A stretch of DNA of 64,000 nt from Heliocidaris tuberculata (Eukaryota; Echinodermata; Echinoidea; Camarodonta; Echinometridae), in assembly GCA_025618425.1 (NCBI GenBank), contig CM046836.1, forward strand, positions 24,063,030 to 24,127,029. Direction: 5' to 3'. A model generated the notes under the pieces. It made no database searches, was not told the origin of the DNA, and saw only the letters and a program-made list of their open reading frames with translations. This document shows, in pieces, positions 1-12,100 of this stretch. Position numbers and translations under genes: made by a program. Numbering within the stretch: the first letter of the stretch is position 1; each line of letters opens with the position of its first letter.

Positions 1-449
1 AATTCTGACGAAATTAATAGGTGATCTGTCTACGACAGACCACCTAATAAAAGAATATATATTTTACTGGAGAATGAATTTCAGAGGCATGAGATTTTAG
101 CTTTGAGCTAGAATGAAAGTGAAATTCAAGCCAAGTTTTGGAATGTCTGACCAACTTTTACGTAATAGAATTAAATGCTATATAGCACCTTTGATGAATG
201 GAATAAGGTGATTATTGCAATCTTAGATCCTTTTTTTTCTCAGGCTTCACTTTTTCACAGCACGAATTAGAATCAAGTGGTGATACTTTTGCTAGCTGTT
301 AACTTCGCGTCCCAACATCAACTCGCGAAATTCGTGAAAATTAAATCCTCACTACTTATTTTCTTTGTATTAATCATTCACATAAATTTCATCCATGCAC
401 CGGTTTCACCAAATTAGCACAGGGAATCGATAGCCTCGATAGAGGACCA

Positions 450-1565
450 GTTTCCAAACCGATATGACTCAGCCTTAACCATGATAATGCATAATGATAC
501 CATTGAATAATACCTGTCTATTTTCTGTGTACAGGAGTTTTTGGGGTTTTTTTGTTGAAAAATAACCATTGCAATTGACCTCTTGATGACATTTAACCTG
601 TAATTACTGAAGAAGTATCATGTACCCTCATCCAAGCATCACTCATCTACAAAATAATGTAAGATAAACTTACATCAAAATCAATCAAATTATGTAAAAC
701 AAAGTCAAATTTTGAAGTCTATCAGCTCACTGACATAAAAATTACCCCTACATAACAATCTTTACAAAAATTTCCTTTTAACCAAAGGGATATAGCACAT
801 AAGTATCATCACAATAAAGTTAAACAGAGTACAACATAAAACACATTTCTTTCAATAATTGACCGAACTCAATTTACCCAAGTTGACCTTTGACCTGAAA
901 TAAATCCTACATTATCTTTTAAATGGTATTAAATGACTCAAATAAATGTCCCAGTTTAATAAACTTCAGGTTTATACTTTAAAGTGTACCAATCACTTAC
1001 AAGAAAATATTTTGTCTTGATACATGTAGATAGAATGTATAAAGTTAACCTCAAAACACTTTACCAGACCTTCTAAGGATTAACGGTTAAGGAGTACGAA
1101 GAAAATAAAGGAAAACACAAAGAAGCCCTTGTGCGGAACCCAACTCTGACTTTGGTCCCATATGAGCCTTATTTTACGATAGAGCGTACAGGTATGTCGA
1201 TTAATCTACTCATGAGTCGCTGTAATGTTTATTTAGAGAGTATTTAAACTTGAAGTATCTCTTTATAGAATTAACATTTGAAGCCCATATTTTGAATATA
1301 TGTATACATGTAGTATAGTGACATGGAACCCCCAACATACAGAGCAAAATATTTCTTGGTGATTGGTGCCCTTTAATAATCTTTAAACTTAACAAAAATA
1401 TTGATGCAGAGAGGTAGTGTGCAAAACATGTGCCAATGATCATCAGATAACTGATCACTTGACCATACATGTACAAATGTATATGTATTTGGCTTTGACA
1501 GTGGATGACCTGCAAGTACTACAGCTCTAGATACTTAATGTAAAGTCTGAGGGCATTGTTTAATT
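450..1565. repeat. Dispersed repeat, copy 1
   Basis: This stretch recurs at 4,366-5,050. Shared landmarks in the same order are ATGCATAATGATACC, ATTACTGAAGAAGTATCAT, CAAATTATGTAAAACAAAG, AAGTTGACCTTTGACCTG and GGCTTTGACAGTGGA. Copy 1 has about 370 extra bases (about 1,010-1,380). The short minus-strand open frame at 1,210-1,515 falls inside and shows no recognisable domain. Bases 1-450 upstream show nothing I recognise. Confidence 0.8.
884..896 (-). promoter_or_regulatory. DR1 nuclear-receptor half-site pair, copy 1
   Basis: On the minus strand this reads AGGTCAAAGGTCA, two perfect AGGTCA half-sites spaced by one base, the consensus DR1 site bound by HNF4, RXR and COUP-TF type receptors. Function here is inferred only. 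The site is carried by a repeat. Confidence 0.4.
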
Positions 1566-1719
1566 AGTGAACATACAGTTGGGCCCAAAGTTTACATACA
1601 CCTGGTAGAAAAGCAATATACATGTACATGTCACAACTTCATTCATTCCTGCAAACTTTCCTCCTTAGGAGGACAGACAAGTATGGCATATATCATACAA
1701 GTACATGTACACGTACCCC

Positions 1720-2240
1720 GCCCCCCCCCCCCCCACTCAGTATTATTTAGGGTACACATATGCTCGTTCCCTCCCTTCGAAAGCACCCCCCTACATGTAT
1801 CTCAGGTCGGCCAAAATTTCTGAACCCCCCTTTCGCAGGCTTTTTCGCTGGCTTTTCCTGCCTTGGAGACCCCCTAAATACGGAACACTGCTCAATGTAC
1901 CCCCTATCTCAGTTGAGCTCTCATTACAACCTCATATCTCAGGACAGACACCCCCCCACACCCCCCCCCCCCCCCCAGTGGCAGATCCATTTTATGATGG
2001 AGGGGGCCAAATATTAACAAAATTTTCTGACAACAAAAGAAAGTCATCAGCATTTTGGGTGTCTCTTTTTACCTCAAAAAATTTCTGACAGGCAAAAAAA
2101 AAAAAAAAATGGTCATCAGCATTTTGGGGGTCCCTTTTTCCTCCAAAAATCTCTGACAAGCAAGCAAAAAAAAAAAAAAAAAAAAAAAAAAGTCAGCATT
2201 TTGGGTTGTATTTTATTTTCCCAGAGGAGGCCCCCCCCCC
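1720..2240. repeat. C-rich and poly-A low-complexity block with short tandem units
   Basis: Poly-C tracts at about 1,720 and 1,960, then three units that each pair an A-run with CATCAGCATTTTGGG-like sequence (about 2,045, 2,115, 2,195). A segment reading AGTGGCAGATCCA at about 1,977 resembles the ends of the G-tract MITE family seen at 48,869 and 50,663. The proline-rich open frames here are products of the C-tracts. Confidence 0.6.
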
Positions 2241-2591
2241 CTTTCATCTCAGCTCAGGTAAGCTGTCATTACAATTCCAAATACAATGCAATACCTTAGC
2301 CTTAAGAGAGATTTTTTTTATGTTAAAAAAAGAATCTCAGAACTCAATGCCGTCATAAGAAATTTCAATATACATGTATAAGGAATTTAAGAATAATTAA
2401 GCTTTGGTGGTATCAATGAAATTATCCCCAGCGATTTTCCATAGATCTAGTTAGCCTGGTACGTACGGTAGATTGTGGTGTACATATTATACAAAACTGT
2501 ATATCAGTCCCACACATTCATTTTCATGGGTGTAGGAAAATGAGTTAGAAAGTGTTAATTTCGCAAGCAAACTACCGGGCAAACTACTCAC

Positions 2592-2743
2592 CTGAATGTA
2601 AGACCCTGTGAGCCACAATATCCACAACAATGAGACTCTGGGCCTTGCTCAAAGTCGTCGCAATTTTGACATTTTTGGCAGGTTCCACGACGCACACCAC
2701 GATCCCGGGATTTGATCAATTTTCCTATGACTTTCAAGATATT
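2592..2743 (-). CDS. Candidate orphan exon, cysteine-rich
   Basis: An open frame on the minus strand ends at a strong donor, TTCAG|GTGAGT. It reads ...VIGKLIKSRDRGVRRG followed by TCQKCQNCDDF then EQGPESHCCGYCGSQGL. Seven cysteines in about 25 residues in a C-x2-C-x2-C...CC-x2-C spacing look like a small zinc-binding or disulfide module. I do not recognise the family. The 5' boundary is uncertain: an in-frame stop lies just upstream and possible AGs at about 2,728-2,734 lack a pyrimidine tract. It lies downstream of COPS3 exon 10 on the same strand and could be an exon of another gene or a relic. Confidence 0.35.
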
Positions 2744-3099
2744 TTATAACCCCCTTTTCAAATTTCTCAGGAGTCCAAAGAGAGAGTGAGAGAAAAAAAA
2801 AACACCCCCTTTTTAAAAAGAAATCTACGGGTGAAAAGTCAAATACACCCCCTTACAATGCCTTATTTTACAATTCACGGGCTGGATTGTGTCGCGCGAA
2901 AAGTACCCCTTTACCAGAGATTTTGGGAACACGCATGCGGTCCCTCCGACCTCCGAGTGGGGGGGAGGAGGGGGGGCGGGACACGTGCACATAAAATCAT
3001 TCTGAGATATATAATGTAGATTACTGCAAATTAGAATGAGTGAGGTTGTGAAAATGAGGTAAACTGTTACCTTCCAGGTGTATGTAAATGTTTGGGGCC

Positions 3100-4320
3100 A
3101 ACTGTACATGTACTATGACACCTCTACAATCTTTCTGCTCCAACTTGAGCAATCACTTTAGTGATATAAAAGAGTCTAGTTAAATTTTTAAAAATTGACA
3201 TCACACCTTGTAATCTCTTATTATCTGTTTATATCTCTTCAATTATTCATACATTCTTACGATGTTGTATTGAAAGCTATTAAATAATTTTGTAGAAGGG
3301 AATTCCTGAAATGACATCTTGTTTTCATAAAACTGAATAATGGTAATTAAAGTATATACCCATACATGCATCTACACATACATGTACATGTACCTTGATG
3401 TAGAAAAAATGTTTTAAAAAATGGAAGAAAAAATATTCTGACATTATTGTTGTACTAACCTATCATTAACATGTCATTCACATATTTCCACTCATAAACT
3501 TGCCCTGACAATGGCTAATCATGATTGTGCTGTGTCTATATATGTACACATTGTAAGAAACATAGTTACGTGTAAGAGTACCAGCCTCTGCCAATCCCCT
3601 AAAACAAATATCACAAGAACAGATAATAAAAGTCCAATTTTGGCCTACTCAGTCATATAAGCAACTTCTCTTCCTGTTTAATCATCCCTCTTGGCTTCAC
3701 GCCAATTAACACACGTACATCAGTATTCCATAAATTTTAATGTCTCAGTAGTTTTCCTCTCCAAATATTCTTTCCTTATCTCGCTTATCGACTACAATAT
3801 TGGCAAACATTGCATCATCCAACTGGCATCATGACCAAAGGAATGGTACACTCCCACTTTCTGTAGTCATGTGACTTTGTGGGATTTTTTGGAAACAATC
3901 TAAGTCTGAAAACCTGGCAATCAGACAACATAGCAATGTTTAGTCTGGACTAGTGTGAATCATGTAAACTTTATCTGCATTCTGAGAGAAGGTCAGGACA
4001 TGCGGATACATGTGATCGGCATTCATATTTCTTATGGGTAGTACTTGTTTGAAGCTACATGTAAGGTCAATGATATGCGAAGCTCTCAGTGTCATTTACA
4101 CTGCGCTTTACAAAATTAGCTTTTAATCTTTCACAAATCAAACGACATGCCATTTTACCTGTGCCCCACAATAAGCATTATAGAAGAAGAACATTACCTG
4201 AAAAAAGATGCCGCAACATGATACACTGTGAGGCACCTATCAAATGTAGAATCCAAGGTGGTTGATAAATAATGACTCATTTTCATGTCAACTGACCATT
4301 ATCACCTTCAAAATGCATTA
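3100..4320. other. Non-coding, no feature recognised
   Basis: AT-rich sequence, presumed COPS3 intron or flank. I see no exon-like open frame with splice sites, apart from scattered ACATGTAC motifs (about 3,380). Confidence 0.5.
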
Positions 4321-4325
4321 AACCT

Positions 4326-4368
4326 CATGTACATGTACATGTACATGTACATGTACATGTACATGTAA
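4326..4368. repeat. (ACATGT)n microsatellite
   Basis: About seven perfect tandem hexamers. The unit is self-complementary, so the array can fold back on itself. Shorter arrays of the same unit occur throughout the window (for example near 5,095, 14,065, 16,047, 18,276, 28,737). Confidence 0.95.
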
Positions 4369-5050
4369 ATGATCAGTATCACCATGACAATGCATAATGA
4401 TACCCACGGAATAATACCTGTGGACAGGACTTTTTTCTTCTTTTTTTTTTTCAAAAATAACAATCTAAATTGACCTCTGGATGACCTTTAAACTTTTAAT
4501 TACTGAAGAAGTATCATAAACCCTAATCCAAGCATAACCCGATCTAAACTACATCAAAATCCATCAAATTATGTAAAACAAAGATAAATTTTGAAGTCTA
4601 TCAGCTTAGTGACCTAAAAATGACCCTTACATGACATCCTTTAGGAGAATTTCCTTTCAACCAAAGCGATACAGCATGTACATGTAAGTTTCATCAGAAT
4701 AAATCTAAGACAGTATAACATAAAACCAATTTTCTTTAAACATTTGACCAAACTCAATTTACCCAAGTTGACCTTTGACCTGAAATATATCCTACATGTA
4801 AATTATCTTTGGTATTCAATGACTTGATAAAATATCCAAGTTAAATGGACTTCAGGTAGACACTTTTATTCGGTAATCTTTCAACTTAACAAACATGTTA
4901 GCTTGCAAACCTGTGCCAATGATCATCAGATGACTGTTCACTTGACCATGCACATACATGTATGTGGCTTTGACAGTGGAGGACCTATGTACAAGTCGTA
5001 AAGCTCTACACGTACATGTACATGTATCTAAAGTCTGAGGGGATTATTCC
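4366..5050. repeat. Dispersed repeat, copy 2
   Basis: The same element as 450-1,565, in the same orientation and about 3.9 kb away, with an internal segment missing. It is probably an old transposon family or a local duplication within the 3' part of COPS3. A long ACATGT array directly precedes it. Confidence 0.8.
4769..4781 (-). promoter_or_regulatory. DR1 nuclear-receptor half-site pair, copy 2
   Basis: The identical 13-mer to 884-896, retained in the second repeat copy although flanking bases have diverged. Confidence 0.4.
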
Positions 5051-5289
5051 ATAAGAATTTAAGCTAATGCAATTTGAGCATCCATGTACATATACATGTA
5101 CATGTGTAAGTATAACATATTTCCCTCAACATACAGTTCAGAACAAAAACTGAACACAAAAATGTTTCCAGGTAAAATGGTCAGAGAGTGACCTTTCTGT
5201 TGATGAAAAGGAAAAGTCTGGTATGTATTTTTAACTGAAAGAGCATCATTTCTCAATTTCACAACATTTGGCTAAGTATACTTTCAAGA

Positions 5290-5690
5290 CATGTCATTTT
5301 TCCCAAGGTCCATAATTCTGAAGGTTCACGATTCCAAAGTTATGTTAATCCAAAGGCTCATTAATCTGAAAGGTTTGTTTGTAATTCCGATAAAGATATA
5401 CATGTAGGGTTCATAATTTGGTAATTCCAGAAAGGAAATAGGGTTCATAATTCTAAAACAGAAATAGAACCCTATATCATTTCAGAATAAAAAAACTCTA
5501 AAATTCCAAACCTTCAGAATAATGAGCCCTACATGTACATATATTTCATTTTCAAAATAACAAAGCTTCGGAGTAATGCTGTAAATGTTCAGAATTATGA
5601 CCATACACTATTTTCAGAATTGCGAACACTATTTTCAGAATTCTGAACCCCCTTATATGGAAAATGTTTGTTTCAGAATCATAAACCTTT
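5290..5690. repeat. Degenerate repeat of a TTCATAATTCTGAA-like unit
   Basis: Many variants of 'ggttcataattctgaa' and its reverse complement ('ttcagaattatgaacc') recur about every 20-40 bases. No coding potential is seen. Confidence 0.65.
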
Positions 5691-5914
5691 AGAAAAACTG
5701 GTGCCCCAAATTTTCAATTACGCTTTCATTTACAATGAGTGCACGTATCTTAAATTAAAGTCTGCACCAAGAAAAGGTTGATACTGTCACAACTTTGTCT
5801 TAATCCTGCTCTGAAGGTAAGAAAAAAAATATTTAAGAACAAAAAACTGGCCTGGGTAAATATGGCAAGCTGTACTTTTACAAAATTTTCAAGTATAACA
5901 AAAGGTCTCCTTAC

Positions 5915-6001
5915 CATATTTCTGACATACTGCTCAGCCTCTTGGGGTGTATGAAGGTGAACTCTCCTGGCGATGTCACTTAGGGATAGCGTCAGAAAAG
6001 T
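5915..6001 (-). CDS. COPS3: COPS3 exon 10 (last visible)
   Basis: 29 codons with [14 protein letters not shown] and [12 protein letters not shown], the PCI winged-helix entry. The acceptor is CCTCAG|ACTTTT and the donor is ATG|GTAAGG, phase 0. The next exon (IEDGEI... block in other species) was not found in 1-5,914. Confidence 0.94.
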
Positions 6002-9000
6002 CTGAGGATAAGAATATACCCGTTCAATACACCAATTTATCTCATTAAAATAGACTCTTACTTTCTTCCTTTTTGTTGTAGAGGTTTTAAGCTTGGGAAG
6101 GGGATGGGGCACGATGCCCCTCTCAAAATCTCAGTCAAGGAGCAACTGATCAATGAAAGAATTTGCACAGACTGCTAAAATTACATAGGGACAATTTTTT
6201 TTTTTAACTGCATTTATCATCAGTTACTACAATTCATGCAAATTTCATTCATAAATACACATATTTGTTAATATGTGAATAAAGACAGTTTATGAAGAGT
6301 CATGTTTTTGTGCTGAAAGTTCCTAATAAATTTGATGAATACTTACATATAACAGAAGCAATCATTTCTTTTTGTTTTCTGACTTTCTTATATATATATA
6401 CTCATTCTATCATTTTCAATCATCAAATATATTTTATTTTCTATTTGAAGTAGATTTTCATCTGGATCGAAAACTGATAGCAAATTTGGATGCTGAAATG
6501 AATACTGATTTACTAAGAAAACTAGAAAAAAATAAAATGTCCATTCTTTTCATAAACAAAACTCATAAATAAATCAATTTGTGCTGACATAAGGTCACAA
6601 AAGTTCATATAATCTACAACGATGTGCCTGATTTTCATAAATTTAGAACAGGAAATCCAACCTTACAGCTGTAATGGCAAGTTGCTCTGAAAGATGCAGA
6701 AAAATCAGATTACACTGGTGAAAGTTTGAACAAAATCAGATAAGCAATATGAAAAAAATGCATTTTTCAAAAGCTGTAATCACTATACATGTACACTGTA
6801 CATACTGTATGGGAATTTCATATTGGCTGAATCTGTAATCTCACTGTGATGTAGCGGCGGACAACTCTTCCATTATTTGTTCCAACATATAAAATGACTA
6901 AAATGTCTACATGTATTTTTCAAAAAGTATTACTTGCATCTTTTTCCTTTTCGAGAACCTACATGTACATGTATGACAATGTGTTTCTACAACATATTTT
7001 GAGTACTGCCCGCAGGGAAGAGGTGCTTACAAGTAGGAAAAAAACAGAAATTAGTGACATCTTAGTATACATGTATGATAAACAGGAGAGTTGACTGGGA
7101 ATATGTCACAATCGATTGACCAAATTGCCAATTAGAGATGTGCATAGATTTAGTGATCTCATCTTTTTAAAAAAAATCATAACTTTCTTATTATCTGTCT
7201 TATTTCTTTCAAAATTTGACTATCCTATACGTATATCTCTTATTTTTCTGTTTTCACAGAAAATTGGCTTATTTCAAAGGTTGAACTGCCCTTAAAAGAA
7301 GAAGAAATGAAATAAGAATACTTCGTTTTCATGTTGCAAAGACATGTACATTTAATTTCTGGAGGGGCATGAGGGAGGGCGCATGATGCCCCAAGTCTTT
7401 TTAAATGTAGGATTAATAGTGGCACAATGAACTTCTATTTATACAAGAATCCAATCTTGCTAATATCTGCTTCATGAGCATGTTGCATTCTTCTGTGTAA
7501 AAAAATTTATACCATCAATATTTTACATATCATTGTTATTTCATACTTCATTTTGATTTACATTACACCACATTTGAGATACATATATCAGAGGATCATA
7601 GTGAGTTATCTAAGGCTTGCATGAAATATTTAAAGGGTTAATAGTATGAAATTGATCATGCCTGGCTGCATCATGATTAAGCTTCCTTTTGGAAACTTTT
7701 TCATTCATGGTATTTTGTGTGCCGTAACAAATTTTTCTTTAATAGTCAAATACTGCATTTATTTCTCGTTATTGCTAAACCTTATGAAGTTGCCACTACT
7801 AAAAATGTCCTTTCTCACCTGGTTACGTTGCCTAATTTTCTGAATTCTGAACATACATGTATTCAATCACAACATGAACATGTACAACTATTGAAAAGTT
7901 TGTATTGGAATGAAAATTAATGGTTCACTTAATGTTATGATATCATTCCTTTTATATGTAACTATCTAGATAGGGACAGATATATGTAATTAAGAAGAGA
8001 TCATTGAAGAACAAAATTCTTATTTTGAAATGTAGGGAGAGCTCTCTCCTTTAAACAAAAAAGTTGAACTTAAACTCAAGTTTCTATAACAGGATTAACT
8101 ACAGGTAGGCTTACTTTTGTAAGTCGCTGGATATTCTTTCGATAAAGTGAAGATACCACTTGTTTGCCTAGTCCCATGTTTTGGTCCTTGAAGAAAATAA
8201 GGTGAGAATACAGACATTCATATTATTGTCAAATTCATACAGAACAAAAAAACCAGGTACTTAATTACATGGTACTTTTCCAATCCCCTAATTCTATAAA
8301 GGGGCAATCAGACAGCCTCTATTAATTTACCTTTTCGTTGATAACACAATCATATACATGTACATATAAACAAAGATTTGCAATACATTTCCCAATTAGA
8401 AGATATGATTTTACTCAATATTCTTGTGCTACATGTATTCATTAAAGGAAAACCTCTGATGAGCTACATGTACATGTACTAAAGGATGACGTAGGTTTTA
8501 CACCAGTAAATAGCAGGGGGATATGGAATCAAGATTTCAATGCCTCGAGGATGAATATACATGAAGCAAGAACACTGGTATATAAGGGTATATGTAATAC
8601 AGTGTATTAACTTTCCCTCTTCAAGTTTGAGTCCTGAACGTATAATAATGCTTATCTTCAACACTGCGGACAATAGCACACACTGTCACAGCATAAGCGA
8701 CAGAGGACCTGTACTTACTCTATTGAGCTGATCAGAATGCTTTTCTAGAACACTGCTCACATCAGATGGGTTGTTGGTTGAGTAAGAATTGGCAATCTCT
8801 TGGTACAGCTGGCTCAGTGGCTGAAGTATAAACCAATCAGATGTTATATCTTAAAATGACCAATATTCAAAATCAAGTGCAAAGGACCAATCAAAACAGA
8901 GACTGACAAAGCTGAACTGACTGTTCAATGCTTCCCATTGATCATTACATTCTTCTTTTGTCTTTCTACTCTCTTATGCCCTTCTTTATTCTACAATGCA

Positions 9001-9048
9001 CCTAGAGCACTTTACAGAGTGGATTTGGCACATTATAAATCATATGTA

Positions 9049-9091
<43 letters not shown>

Positions 9092-9104
9092 CATTATTAT
9101 TATT

Positions 9105-9142
<38 letters not shown>

Positions 9143-12100
9143 TATTATTACTATTATCATTATTATTATTACAAAGTATATATGTACATTACATGTGCAT
9201 GTACATGTAAGTCACAATATTGTCATTTCAGAGTTGAACATAGTCTTCTAAGTAAATTTTTATGAATAAACTATTAAAGCAACTTCACTGTGACATTTTT
9301 AATGTACTCAAATCATCTCTGAGTTTATCAAGTTCATAAGGTATTTGAGTTAAGTGTATTTTTGCAATTGATTCACAATAAAAAGAGATAAAGTTAGATC
9401 AGATTCACAATAAAATGAGATAAAGTTAGATCAACAAATTCTAGTAAACATACATGTACATGTATATGCACATGTACACGTGCTACATGTATATTGCAAA
9501 ATTCCTCTACTTACATGACAAGCACCGAGTTAATTCTTTATATCTCATAAATTTTGATGAAAAAATCTGTATACATCAATCACATTGTGATGTGCTGATC
9601 ATCTAACAAAACATGTAATTAAGAGGGAGCCACAAGGGCTGTAACTTGTATCTCTTGACATCAAGTTAAAGACTTCTGGGGCCAGTTTGATAAAATATTT
9701 GACTTCAGGTTAAGATACACAAGTTGAAGCTCTTATGGCTTCCAGTTCACAAGATTATGACAATATTTTGTCAGTTGCTAAATTAATACAGCTTTAAAAA
9801 TTAGTGGAGAATACTTCAGATAGCTTTCATTGTTTTGACCAAAAAAAATCATGATTTACTTTGGCATGAAACCAAAATGTGCAACAGTCCAACGATCCCC
9901 CCCCCCCCCCCCCCGTTCATTTCCTTTTTTTCAGGGGGGGGGGGGGGGTTCATGACACATAACTGCTTGATAAAATGACAGACAAAAACTCCCCTGAAAA
10001 AAAGCCTGTCTGCAGGTAGAGTATGATCACCAAGTCTTATTCACAAGCAGATTGGCTTTAGGCTTTAGGAGACAAATTGAAAACGTGTCCATCACAGTAC
10101 GATTTTCCCAATTTCAGGCTTAAAAACAAAACAATAAGGGGAGAAAGAAAACATATCGAAAGATATAGCAAGAAATGAAAGAAGGATAAGGAGTAACATA
10201 ATGAAAAATGGAAGAGAAGATGATAGAAGGATAATGCAAAGAAAAACATAACGATAGAGGATAGAAGGGTAGGAAAGATGGAAGAGAGGATAATGAAAGA
10301 AAAAAAGGAGAGAATAAAAACAAAGAATAACGAAGAAAGATAAATGATAGAAGGATAAAAATATTAAGAGTAACAATAAGGAAAGATAGAAGAGAAGATG
10401 ATAAACTGAACAAACGAATAACATAATGAATAGAATGGTAGGAAAGATGGAAGAGAGGATTATGAAAGAAAAAAATGAGAGAATAAAAACAAAGAATAAC
10501 AAAGAAAGATAGAGACATAAATGATAGAGGGATAAAAATATTAAGAGTAACAACAATAAGGAAAGATAGAAGAGAAGATGATAAACTGAACAAACGAATA
10601 ACATAATGAAAGGAAAGATGCAAAGAAAAAAAATGATAGGATAAAAGGTTAAGGATATAGCGAAATGAAATAACAATAACTATTGACATAAGGAAAGGTA
10701 GAAAAAAGGATAAAAGCAAACAAGGAAAACATAACAAAAGTAAAATGGAAATCAGAAAGTGATAGAAGGATAAAAAGAATAACATAACAAAAGACAGAGA
10801 GAGAGAGAGAGAGAGAGAGAAATGATAAAAGAATTAATAAAACTAACATCAGGAAAGATGGAAAAAAAGATGATAACATGAATCAAAGAATAATAAGACA
10901 AAAGGAAAAATGGAAAGATAATTGATAGGCTAAAAATAAGGAATGATTTAACAAAATGATAGAAGACTGATTATCAAGAGTAACATAAAGAAAGAAGAGA
11001 AGATGATAAAAGGAAATACAGAATAACATAATGAAAGGAAGGATGGAAAGACAATTGATAGCATAAAAACAAGGAATAACATAATGAACAATAGAGAGAG
11101 AAATGATAGAATGATAAATATAATAATTAATTCATGCTCCCATTAGGTCACCCTTTTTCTCCTTTTTTTTTTTTTTTTTTTTTGCTGCTATAAAAAGATA
11201 CCATAAAATTCCTTTAAAATAGTCGAAAATGTGCTGCGCTGAGACATGACTGTTTACGAAAAGCCAGCAGATTAAACGTGCAAAACATGTCAGACTTTCT
11301 TTGGGTTGGTAGGTCTTCAAGTGTGTATAGTCATTTGGAATAATGCCAAAACTACATACTATATTTTATAAAAGCAATGGCACCACTATCACACCATAAA
11401 GCAAAGTCCATTTTCAACAGATCTTTGTAAATGTTAGCACCATTTACAAGTTCATTCTAGATACATGAACTCCTACTTTACTCCCTTCCTAAATTTAAAT
11501 GCAAAGTACAAGTAATATAATTAGGATGTCATATAACATAAACTTAAAGTAGAATTTCATTGATTTTGAATATTGATTTAATTTTTATTATTGCATAGGT
11601 GAAGCTTAGATTGAACAAGGTTATCAAAATTCAACGCTTGGAAACATTTGAAGTAATGATTATTATCAATTATAAAATGATATAACACAGCCCCGCTATA
11701 GCACCTATAGAGCTCTTTGAACGCTGCTGGGATATGTGACGTCATACCGGGGAGCAATCCTTCCTAAGCAGACGATGCCCCATAACATCTTACACATTTT
11801 CAGTGCCTGTTTTGTCATCTCATCTTCACTTATTTCTCTTACTTCGCTAGCGTCAGTATAAATGTTTATTTGTTGCCTCACTCTAAATTTCCTTCATGGT
11901 ATTATTTTGATGAAAAATGCAGCGTTAAAAAAAATAAAGGAAGCAATCACTTGTAAACAAAATAAGATGCCATTGTATTTTCAGCTGCATGCACCGCTGC
12001 ATGTCGGCTGTTCAAGAGGGAACGAATACCATCCATGCTATAATTCAGCGGTCTTTACAATTCGAAAGTGTGATTTCTTTGATTGATCATTGACCCTTAT

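Noticed and set aside
1..5914. Search for the last COPS3 exons
   Set aside because: No segment on the minus strand encodes the expected C-terminal blocks; taken as lying outside the window.
5750..6112. Single 120-codon gene on the minus strand
   Set aside because: Only 5,915-6,001 is exon; the rest of the frame is intron read-through.
8938..9265. Leu/Ser- and Tyr/His-repeat open frames
   Set aside because: Pure readout of (ATT)n and (ATC)n.
10058..10879. Overlapping 60-220 codon hydrophobic frames on the minus strand, resembling membrane proteins
   Set aside because: Several frames overlap and all are Phe/Leu/Ser from purine-rich tandem repeats; no start context or family motif.
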